Source: Amblyornis subalaris | Lineage: Eukaryota > Chordata > Aves > Passeriformes > Ptilonorhynchidae | Assembly (NCBI GenBank): GCA_018881555.1 | Contig: JACAXG010000079.1 | Span: forward strand, 1,651,680-1,715,679 | Direction: 5' to 3' | DNA: 64,000 bases | Part shown: piece by piece, positions 1 through 10,400 of the stretch | Layout of the letters: every line of letters begins with the position of its first letter | How positions within the stretch are numbered: the first letter of the stretch is position 1 | Made by a program: the position numbers and the translations under genes | Notes under the pieces: generated by a model | What the model was told of the DNA's origin: nothing | The model's input: only the letters and a program-made list of their open reading frames with translations | Databases searched by the model: none

Positions 1-539
1 AAACAGTAGCAATCCTACATCTGTAATCTGTGTTACGTACATTCTGGAGGACACAATGGTGGCCTTTAGTAGACACGTCAGTCTCAAATCCTCTCAAGAT
101 TCATGGGACAATAGTAGCTTTATTCCATTTAATAACTTCCATCACCCTCTAGGCAGTCAGTATGCTTTATGGCTGACTGAAACAGATGCAAGACATAATT
201 AGGACAAGTGGACCTGCCTCCAAATCCCATCACCTTTCCTATTTTCTTCTGCATCCCGTTTCTACTGTGGCTGTTTTTACCGAGACGTAAGGACAGCATG
301 CGGCAGACACACTGCTCAGCCTGTTGCAGTCACCCCAGTGTCACGCTCAGTCTTGAAGTAAAATTGCTGCTGCTGCTTCAGCCCGAAGCATCTGGGGTTG
401 GGACCTCCTTTCCAACAGCCCACACATGAGAAGCGCTCGGATTCACACTGACTCACGGCTGTCAAACCGCGGCATCCTGGCTGAGGAGATTAAAAATAAA
501 AAGCTGGGCGAGAGTTTGAAGGCTGCCTGTCAAACAGAG
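1..539. other. Upstream flank, nothing recognised
   Basis: This is ordinary AT-rich sequence before the CpG island. I saw no exon, repeat family or RNA gene. A 73-codon open stretch at 208-429 has no recognisable domain and is treated as chance. Confidence 0.4.
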
Positions 540-1071
540 CGCGGCACCAAGCCTGTCCCCCCCTGAATGACGGCTGTGGAACACCGTTTCAAATTCCCTC
601 TCCGGATGAACGACTCCCGGCCCCCACCGCGCCCCTCGCTCAGCAGCGTACGAGACCGAGGGAGGGAAGAAGTCCGCCCCGCACATAATCACGGCTGGTC
701 AGCTCTGCAGCTTCCCGGCCTGGCCTGCTGCCGTCCGTCCCCTGGCCCCCCCGCCCACGCCGCCGGGCTGCACACGCTTGGCGAGGCCCCGCTTCCCCAG
801 CCTGGCCCCCGCCACTCCCCGCCCCGGACACGGGTCCCGCCCGCTGCGGCTGCCGGAGACACCGGGCCGACCTTCCCCGGGGCTTCCCCCGCCCGCCCCC
901 AGTGCCGGGCAGCGGCCCAGGGCTCGGCGCGTTCCATTCCCCGCGCGTCACGGGGTGGGGGTCGCATCTCAAGCCCTTTGCTCGCTCTAGAGGCGGGACA
1001 TAGACAGCCGCAGTGGCGGTGCCCGGTTAGGCGCAGCGACCCCATAAGCCTGAGCCCGGGGGGACGGGGAG

Positions 1072-1176
1072 ATGGCGGCGGGACGCCTCGGGACAAGGAG
1101 GCGCGGGGGGGGCGGAGTTGGTAGGTTCCGGAGGGGGCCGGCGAGTGCGGAGCGCGGGCGCCGCGGCTGTCAGTGA
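1072..1176 (+). other. Possible upstream ORF in the ATP8A1 leader
   Basis: An ATG at 1072, inside the YY1-like ATGGCGGC sequence, opens a 34-codon Gly/Arg-rich frame that stops at the TGA at 1174-1176, about 200 nt before the main start. It matters only if transcription begins upstream of 1072. If transcription starts at the YY1-like site, this ATG could be at the very 5' end and be skipped. Confidence 0.25.
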
Positions 1177-1373
1177 GGAGCGGCGGCGCCAGCGGCGAGA
1201 GGCGCAGCCGCGGGCTGCCGGAGCCGCCGCGTCGGGCTGCCGGAGGAGCCGCCGCCGCTGCCGGGACCCGCCGCCCTCGCCCCGGCCCTAGCTGCGGCGC
1301 AGGGAGCGCTCCGGCGCGCGGCAGGTGCAGGGTGCGGCGTTGGAAGGGAGGCGGCCGCGCCACCGCCCCGGCG

Positions 1374-1422
1374 ATGCCGGCGGTGCAGAAAACGGTGTCC
1401 GAGATCCGTTCCCGCGCAGAGG
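1374..1422 (+). CDS. ATP8A1: ATP8A1 exon 1 (coding part), residues 1-16
   Basis: The start ATG at 1374 has G at -3 and C at +4, an adequate context. It leads straight into the [11 protein letters not shown] block that is conserved at the N-terminus of this protein. The first six residues are MPAVQK; I recall MPTMRR in mammals. The exon ends after one base of Gly17, followed by a GTAAGA donor. The frame is open upstream of the ATG to about 1173, but no in-frame ATG lies there, so 1374 is the chosen start. Confidence 0.93.
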
Positions 1423-4400
1423 GTAAGAGCCGCCCACCTTTCCGCGCCGGCACGGAGGGACGGGGAAGCCCGGCCGGCGTTCCGGCGCGGAGCCGCGGTG
1501 GCATCTGCGCCGCCTGGCCTGGAGGGGGCGGCGGGAGCCGGTGTCGCGCCGCCGCCGCGCTCCTCACCGCGGTCTCCGGTCGTGCCGTGCGCCCCCGGCG
1601 GGGCTGTGGCAGCACCGACCCCAGCCTGAAGCTTGAGTGGTGCCGGTGCTCTCAGGGAGGCTTCGTATTTATGGTTGTCAATTCCCGGTGAGCCTCGAGC
1701 AGCATTCTGCCCCTCAGCGATGGCAGCGTTTCAGAGCGAGCGGTGGTTTCCTTTTCCCCGCTGTGCGGCTGCACGGCCCGCCGGCCCCAAGCGGCAGCGG
1801 TGGCTCATGGCCTGGGGTCCTCGGCCCGGAAACAAGCCGGATCCCTCTTTTGTGTGTAGCATGTACGTGTGCACTGATTGTCAGAAATAAGCCTCTCTGA
1901 TACGGAGCATGTGTCAGGAAGCTTCGGACTGTTCTGATGTCTCATGCCTAACTGGGATTGCTTAGCCTTAAGATAACGACGTGTCAGCAGCTGCCTTGTG
2001 AAAAGAATCACTGCAGTGAGATTACATTACTAAGATTTATTGCATGCAAAACTAAAATTTGAAATCCTGGACCCCAGAGCAGCAGTCTGTTGGGACAGCC
2101 TGTGATTTTTGTTTGCCGTAGGTAACAATAGTGGTGTCCCAGTAATGGCACGTATTTCTTGAGGCAGATATGCGGAGTGCGGGGTTTATCCTCTTGTCTG
2201 AAAGTTTTCTCGCTTAAACCATACATCAGGTTGATTTTGGAGTTTTTTGCCTTTTTTTTTTCTTTTCTTTTGCTTTGCTTGGCTGTATAGGGAGGCAGAA
2301 ACTTTCTCCCTGTATCTTTCTTCTTTCTTCCTTCTTCCAAACAAAGAATATTCTATTTAAATTTTGTGCAAGAAAAAACACAAAGAAACATAGATTGGAA
2401 GTGGGCTGTTAGCTTGATGTTCTTTTCTGGTTTTACCATGTTACATGCCTTCCTCTGCCAAAAGTAGGTTTGTAGGAGGTCTGGCTCTGCCTCTGCCTAT
2501 GAAATGTTAGTGGCCAGGAAATAGAAGAATGCATCTTTCTAAAAAAGAGAGAATGTGCATCCTTTCAGAAACACTTCTGAAATGTGTTTACAACCAGAGC
2601 AACAGTCCTCACAGCGATTATTAGATGCATATAATGGGACTAGTTAAATGTCCAGTTTTTCAGTGTTTAATTTCAGTTCTTTTCTGCTTACTCGTGTTCC
2701 AGACAATTGGTTTTCACTGCAAGCTGAACATTGCATAAATAAATTGGGAAAATTGATGCTCTCTTTAAAATTATCTGATTACAGAATTCTTAATGGTTAT
2801 TAACTGAACAAATGCAGTGTTCCCTAAAGGTAACTGGCTATCTAAGATGTACAATTGCAGTAAAAGGGGAAAAAAAAAAAAAAAAGAGTCTGGTTTATTT
2901 TTTCAAGCTTGAATAACTGTGAAGCAGTTGAATACAGGGTTTAAGAAGCTTACCAAAACCACTTTCTTTAGGACTGAAAATAGGTGTAGATCATCTTTTA
3001 AGAAACTTAACTTTTGCAAAATGACATGATAGTTTTTTCATTATACCAGTGGAGTTGATTCTATGACTCATACTGTATTTTATATATAGTACTATTCAAA
3101 AAAATTTGAAATCTGTTACTGTTTTCTTAGTCTTGTATTAATGTGACACTTAGTAGTTAATTTTATTTATATTTAGTTCAAATTGTCTGTACATAATTCA
3201 CAATGAAACCAACGTCAATGAGTCTCTTCCTTTTTTCTTTTTGAGTACTTCCAAGTCTAGTTAGTCCACACATTTGGACCATATAGCTGGCATTTCTAAA
3301 CAGCTCTTTGTAAGTAAATGCTACTACTAAATGCTACTATTTTCTAAAAAAGAGAACTCCAGCACTGCCATGTAGGTCTCATCCCTAGCATTTGACAGGG
3401 ACATAAAGGAACTGTAAAACCCCAGTTTTTTGAATACCTTGTAATACTGCAATCACAAACAACAGCTGCCATGAATGCTGTCATGGTGTGAACCGTTTGT
3501 TAGAGTAGCCTAAGACTTGTGGGAGTCTGACAGACAAGCTTAATGTTTCTTTATTCTAGAATTTTTGTGTTGTATCTTTGGGATTAAAATCTCATTTTTC
3601 TCTCCTGTCACTGCAGCAACTAATTTCTGCTTCAGAGACCTTTTTCATGGATCATGAACTACTTTATCAGGCTGGACTGTCTTGACGTCGTCTCAGAAAG
3701 AACTAAGCTCTCTCTCACATCAAGAGATAGTGATATGTTATTAGAAAAAATCAACTGTTTGTGAGATGAAACAAACCAAATCAGAACTGTCAGTACAATG
3801 TACACATACATCATTCCCAAGAAGTGGTCAACAGTTGCACAGAAGAATTGACACTACAATCTGCAAATTATTACAAAATAAAAATTGTAGGTGTTTTAGG
3901 CTCTCTAAAGCAACATGTTACCTGCACAGAAAAAAGAATTTGAACAAAAAGGAACTACTGATTTTGTGCTATTCTTCCAAACCTCTGCAGGTTCTTCATG
4001 GCTGATGAAAGATAACCAGGCATGCTTATAACCTTATTTTAAAAGATTTCTGTGTCCGTTATCCTGTTGCAAAGCAGATGTGCTGCTTACCATTCCAAAG
4101 TGGTATGTGTATCAATAAAATCTCACTCAAGATTAAGATCTGGCCCTCTTAAGCAAATGTAGGAGATTGGTGTCATGTATTCTGCAATTGCAAAACACAT
4201 GGGGAATCTTTGAGTAGTGTGGCCTACATAAAGCTTTATTAAATACAGTAACTAACTGTGGTTATTTGAGCTATATATAGCTTCACTGTTAATATATGCA
4301 TCTATTAAATAATATTAAATTGAATCATTCAAATNATTTTATTTCTTTTGAGAGTTTCTGGGAGAGTGGAATTGTTCTTGGCAGTTTTTATTAAGGTTCT

Positions 4401-7400
4401 CTGAAGATTGAAGCACTAATCCTTTTCCTCTGTGTGTTGGCGGAGTTCAGTGAACTGTATTAGGTCATTGAGAAAGGGTGGAGATTTGAGGTGCCATGAT
4501 GCTGCCTACCAAAACTAATAGGTAATAACTAGTTCTTCATATTAGTGGAGGTAAATGCTGATACGAAATCTAGGTGAAGCTGAACTTGGGTGAGATGAGA
4601 TGATTTTCACAAGAAGCAGGAATGTATTTTGAAATCCTGTAGTGGCCATCAGATTGTCTTCAGCAGACTGTTTTTGTAGTGCCTAATATATCCTTAGGTG
4701 TTTCTAATCATGGTCATCTACCAGATGTAGGCGTGTTATAGTCACTTGTGTCTGGGGGTTTCTTTTGCCAAGTCTGTTTAGATTTCAGTGTTTCACAACA
4801 GGGAAAAAACTTGATCTAGTTTTAGACAGGCTTGGCCATCTCAGTGGTACAAGCCGGTCAAACAAGTAATTTAAATTCCCTTCTGTGCTGTGACTCCTCG
4901 GAAGACAGACTGATGGGTCAGGTGGCTGTTCTGTCACTGGAGGTCTGTCGTGGCATTGCAACAAATAACTCTGAAGGCATCTTCTTTTTCATAAAGATTC
5001 CGTCTTTGAACTGTGCCACATTCTTCAGGAATATGAGCTAGCAAACTGACTGTCCTGGCTTTGGCTGGAATAGACTGAATTTTCTTCCTAGTAGCTGATA
5101 CAATGCTGTGTTTTGGATTTAGGATGAGAATAATGTTGATAACACACTGATGTTTTAGTTGTTGCTGAGCAGTGCTTACACTAAATTAAAGACTTGTCAG
5201 CGTCTCATAGTCCCCTGCCAGGGAGGAGGCTAGGAGTTCACAGAAATTTGGGAGAGGACACAGCCAGGGCAGCTGACTCCCAACTGGAAAAGGATTTCCA
5301 AGGGAAATCCCATACCTTTTGGCATTATGCTGTGCGACAAAACTGAGGTAGAGTTGGCGGGGGGCTGGCAGCCTGCTGCTCAGGAACTGGCTGGACTTTG
5401 GTCAGCGGTTGGTGAGCAATTGTGCATCATTTGTTTTGTATATTCTTTTATCATTATTATTTTCCCTTCTTTTTCTGTCCTATTAAACTGTCTTTATTCC
5501 AGCCCATGAGTTTTAACCTTTTGTTCTGATTCTCTGCCCCAGCGCTGGCGGTAGGCGAGTGAGTGACTGTGTGGTGTTTAGCTGCCTGCCAGGTTAACCA
5601 CAGCACTTAGTTGTATAAGAGGTTCTTGGCTACAGCATCAGCTTTCAAAGGTTTTGGAAGCTCTACTTAAAGAATAAAAGAGAAATTTTTAATGATTAAA
5701 AGGAGTATATTAAAATTTTCGTGATTTGGTTGAGGGTTTTCTTTCCTTCCCTTGATTTCCGTGTTACTGTATATCTGTATGTAACTTTGTCCCATTTTTT
5801 AATGGAAATAAGACTGTTTTGAGGAATGAAAGCTGAAAGTGTTAAACTACCCCACCTAAAGGAAAAGTTAGAGGTATAGAAAATATTTGGACAGTGTTTA
5901 CTCTTGAGAATNTACTGTTGTTTTACTAATGTAGAAACTTCTAAATCAAGGCTGATTTAGGAGGAGTCCCTGCANTACTGTGTGTTTGAAGAGAGGTGCT
6001 TCTTCCACATTTATTGTTGGAAGCAAGATGTGGTCTTCTGTGGGTGTTCTTGTTGGAAGAAGGTCTGATTGGTGTGGGGGCTGTGTTTGTTTGTTTCATT
6101 GGTTACTTATTAATTTGCATTTTGTTATTGTTGAAGATGTTAATTTTTTTCACTGGCTTAGGCTGCCACATGAGCCTGTGTGGTTCCTTGAGGAGTATGG
6201 TGTCAGCACCTGTTCAGGTGGGCCAGTCTGTTAGGCTGGCTGCCCTTCCTCTGAAGAGTCTTCTTGAGATGTATAGTGAAGTTTTAATGTGTGCCTTTTG
6301 TTGGGCAAGGAAAGAAATAGAGAAATTCCAGTGGGTGAATGTAGTAGAGGGGATTTCCTGTATCATAATAGAGTCTGTGAATTATGAATGGCAAAGGCGT
6401 GAAATTAGAAGTTTCTGCTGTGCCTTTTCTCAATGTATGGAGACTTGACTTTGCAAAGTAATATCTGAAATGTATTTTGAATATAATAGGTAAGAGGCAA
6501 TGTACTGGGCCAGTGGACTGGAGAATGACTTGGATTTTGCATAACCTCTTTGCAAGGGTTTATAGAGCATGCTAGAAATAAGCATTAGGTTTTCATGTAC
6601 AGCCTTAATTATCCTTGACATGCTATACATTCTGATGCATTTAGTTGCATTATAACATAGAGGGTTTCAGTGTCTTTTTCTCATTTTTCATTCTCATANA
6701 GCATGAACAGTGTATATTTAACAAGCAGCTATATACACACAGATTATTGTTGTGTTAAAACTTTATGGTGATTGATTTATGATTATTTAACCTGCTGTTA
6801 CTTTACAAGCTCCAGCCTGAAGACTTCTTAGGCCTGTTGTCAACAATATAGTGGCTGACNGGTGGACAAAACATTAGTGAAAAGCCTTGGGAGAGAAGAA
6901 TACATCAGTATCCACTTTTACAGATGAAAGTTGGGATGCAGGGCACAAGATTCCTCATAGTACATAGAGGAATATACAAAAAGCTCAACTTTCACTGGCT
7001 AGTGGAGGCAGGTGCTGGGAATGTCAGTGAGTCTAATAAAACCACTTCAAGTTAAGCACACACAAAATGAAGACTATACTGATATCATTTCTCTGGGAAT
7101 AATATGGCTAATGTCACAAAGAAAATCTGTAGCAAGTGAAGGAATGGTATCTCATTAACCAATGGGACCAACCAACTAAGAGTAACTAATTTAATGGCCT
7201 TGGCTTCCAACAGTCACGTCCTTCCAGCTCAAGATTGGTCCATCACAATGAGCAAGGAATCAAGCAAAGGTGGCAGAAGGACTGCATGAAGCAAGGCATT
7301 TGACACTGTCCCACACAATATCCTTCTCTCTAGAGAGACATGGATTTGATGGATGGACCACTCAGTGGATAAAAAATTGGCTGGATGGTTGCATTCCAAG

Positions 7401-10400
7401 AGTTGCAGTCAATGACTCAGTGGAAAGCAGTGACAAGTGGCGTTCCTCGGGGCTTGGTATGGGAACCAACACTTTTTTTAATATCTTTGTCAGTGGTTTG
7501 GACAGTGGGATTGAATGACCGCTCAGCAAGTTTGCCAACAACGCCAACCTGTGTGACATGGTTGACATGCTGGAGGGAAGGGGTATCATCCAGAGGGACC
7601 TTGACACTTTTTAGAGGTGGGCCTGTGTGAACCTCATGAAGTTCAACAAGGCCAAGTGCAAGGTCCTGCACCAGGGTCGGGGCAATCCCAAGCACAAATA
7701 CAGGTTGGGTGGAGAATGGACTGACAGCAGCCCTGAGGAGAAGGACTTAGGGATGTTGGTGGACAAGGAGCTCAACAGGAGTCAACAAGGTGCATTTGGA
7801 GCCCTGAAGGTCAACAGCATCCTGCACCACAGCAAAAGAAACGTGACCAGCAGGTTGAGGGAGGTGATTCTGCCCATCTTCTCTGCTCTTGTGAGACCCC
7901 ACCTGGAGCACTGCATCCAACTCTGGGTCCCCCAACATAAGAGAGACGTGGACCTGTTGGAAGGAGTTCAGAGGAGGGCCACTAAGTTAATCACAGGGCT
8001 GGAACATGTCTATGAAGACAGGCTAAGTGAGTTGAGGCTGTTCAGCCTGGAGGAGACAAGGCTCTAGGGAGACCCTCTAGCAGCCCTCCAGTATCTAAAG
8101 GGGGCCTACGAGAAGGTTATAGAGGAACTGTTCACAAGGGCATGTAGTGATAGGACAAGGGGAATGACCTTAAGCTGAAGGAGGGTGGGTTTAGATTAGG
8201 TATTAAGAAGAAATTCTTTACTGTAAGGATGGTAAGGCATTGAACAGGTTGCCTGGAGAAGTTGCAGACTCCCTATCCCTGGTATTATTCAAGACCAGAC
8301 TGGATGGGGTTCTGAGTAACCTGATTGACTGGAAGGTTCCCTGCCCATGACAGGAGGGTTGGAACTACGTGATCTTTAAGATCCTTTCCATCCCAAACCA
8401 TTCTACAATTAGCAAGGAGTCCTTGACAAAGCTCAAGTGTAAAAAGGGGACATACTAGATAGAGGTGAAAGCAGCAACAGGTAGCTGTAGAGGAGTAGAG
8501 AGAGATTGGTTTAGCTGGCAGAGTCAAAGCCTACCTGGGGTTTAATCTGGTGAGTGGCTTGTAGATGCCCTTCTTGTTCTTCTTCAGATGTAACAGCTGG
8601 AAGATGATGACTGTGGGAAATGTGGGGCCTATAGGCTGCATGTATCAGGGAACCTGGAGACAAAAGCCACAGAATAGGATGCAGTACACAGTGTCTTCTC
8701 CCCTTGAGTCTCTACTGATAAGATCAGCCTTCAGGAACCACAAGTTCCCAATAACAGTTGGAAAGTCTGAAACAAAAAAGACTTACTTTGGTGGAGAAGG
8801 ACCAGTTTAGGGAACAGTTAAACAAACTGGCAATACAAGAGTCCATGGGATCTTATAAGATGCAGTCACGAGTGCAGAGGGAACTCGCAGGTCTCACTGT
8901 TAGGCTACTCTGAGTTATCTTTGTAAGGTAATGAGGATATGTGTGGGGGTGTAAATTTTTACTGAGCCTCTTGACTGTGTAAAAAAGACTTTGTTTTTTC
9001 AGATGCCATTACTTGTGAGAAATGCAAATANATTGAGTTCACAATAGATGTCCTTTTTGTCTCATGAAGTGCCTTGAATCTCATGTATGTAAATCTATTT
9101 ATATGCTGTGTTTTTACAGGCTATGAGAAGACAGAGGATANTTCAGAGAAAACTTCCCTAGCTGATCAGGAGGAAGTGAGAACTATATTCATCAATCAGC
9201 CCCAGCTAACCAAATTCTGCAATAATCATGTCAGGTATTAACAGAAACACTAGAACATTGCATGTTGCATAGCAAAATTGAAAAGTTCTAGTTTATTCCA
9301 CTTCTGCCATTTCAGCTGATCGTTAATGACAGTCTTAGACGCTGACGGGAGGAATGAAGTGAAATGAGGAGACAAGCAAGCTGTTTCAGTTAAAAACCTG
9401 ACCTGAATTTTTAAGAGTAGGGTGGGGAAGGTACAGATGCTTTACAGCTTTACCATCAGCATGTCCCTAGAGGATGGATTTGTTCTTCAGGTTTCAGTTC
9501 GGTTCATCTTTGAACCTATTCCTAGGTTAGCTAAATGCTGATGCAGATGTACCGCAATTGAGCACAGCATTGTTCGGGCTTCAGAAACACTTCAATTTTT
9601 CAGTCAGTTACAAAGATGCTGTGGTTGCTTATGAGACTAGTTTTCAAGTTCAGGCTTTAGGGACTTTGCTGATGGTTTATGCTGTGTTTTTGTGTTTGCT
9701 TTTGATGAATTTTAAGTCATACACTAAATACTCGTAAGTAATGTGTGTTTAGATCTGACAACATCCTCAGTTCTGTTGTTAAAATTCAAAGGAAATGAAT
9801 GGCAAAGATACCTCTGTCCCAAGTAGGCATGTTTTCTGAAGGTACCTTTGATAATGTGCAGAAATTTTGTAGACATTGAGAGTAATGTGGTGGGATTTTC
9901 CATGACCTTGAGAAGTTTTATAATGCTGTTTGTTGGTGTATACAATTTGTCTTTCTGCCTTTTGTTGGGGTACTTGATAGTGTTGAGGGTTTGCAGGATA
10001 CATTCATTCCTTATATTGACGGTTTTATGCAAAGTCAACATAAATATGATTGACTTAAAAAGAACTTTAAATACTCTTACAAGTCTTTTGCTTAAAAGTT
10101 TTTGGCATGATTATTTTCACATGTATTGTTTTAGAACCTTAGATGGTGGTGGTCTGTTCTTAAACAGATGTAAGGCTGACGAAGGGCTGGGGACTCAGAC
10201 ATTTTGTGATGATGGCTTTGCAGAGATTGTTATGCTAGGGTAAATTATATTCTCTTCTTCCAACCTAGCAAAACAACATGTAATATCCAATATTTATCAG
10301 TTTAAAATAAAAAAGCAAAGTCTTTCATTTGAAAGCTTGTGTAACTGAGAGGGAAAGAATACATTTGAAGAATTTTTTGTACTGTAATAATAGCATGTGT

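Larger units (their letters stand above)
540..1800 (+). promoter_or_regulatory. CpG-island promoter and 5' leader of ATP8A1
   Basis: This stretch is very GC- and CG-dense, in sharp contrast with the AT-rich sequence on both sides. It surrounds the first coding exon. No TATA box is obvious near the start. A run of G with GGGGCGGAG (about 1107-1116) resembles an Sp1/GC box, and AGATGGCGGC at 1070-1079 fits a YY1-type core-promoter element. The transcription start cannot be fixed from sequence. The features fit a TATA-less, broadly expressed promoter, which is what I would expect for this gene. Confidence 0.75.
1423..9119 (+). other. Intron 1 (7.7 kb)
   Basis: This is the longest complete intron in the window, as is typical for a first intron behind a CpG island. 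It holds an ERVL-type solo LTR (5051-5605) and a nested pair of CR1 elements (about 7195-8940), annotated separately. A poly-A run lies near 2870. The remaining sequence, including 1800-5050 and 5606-7194, is AT-rich and shows nothing I can name. Confidence 0.8.

Noticed and set aside
567..1691. Long open frames on both strands (up to 308 codons on the minus strand)
   Set aside because: They lie in the CpG island, where stop codons are rare by composition. The translations are Pro/Arg/Gly/Ala-rich with no domain. Only the stretch from 1374 to 1422 matches a known protein.
5996..6448. 150-codon open frame in intron 1
   Set aside because: No recognisable domain, no splice or codon-use support, and overlapping frames of similar length occur there by chance.
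7270..8067. Open frames that might be taken as a host gene
   Set aside because: They match CR1 reverse-transcriptase ORF2 in pieces, broken by frameshifts and stops.
9848..10243. 131-codon open frame in intron 2
   Set aside because: Ends just before exon 3 but shares no similarity with the family, and the real exon 3 uses a different boundary.
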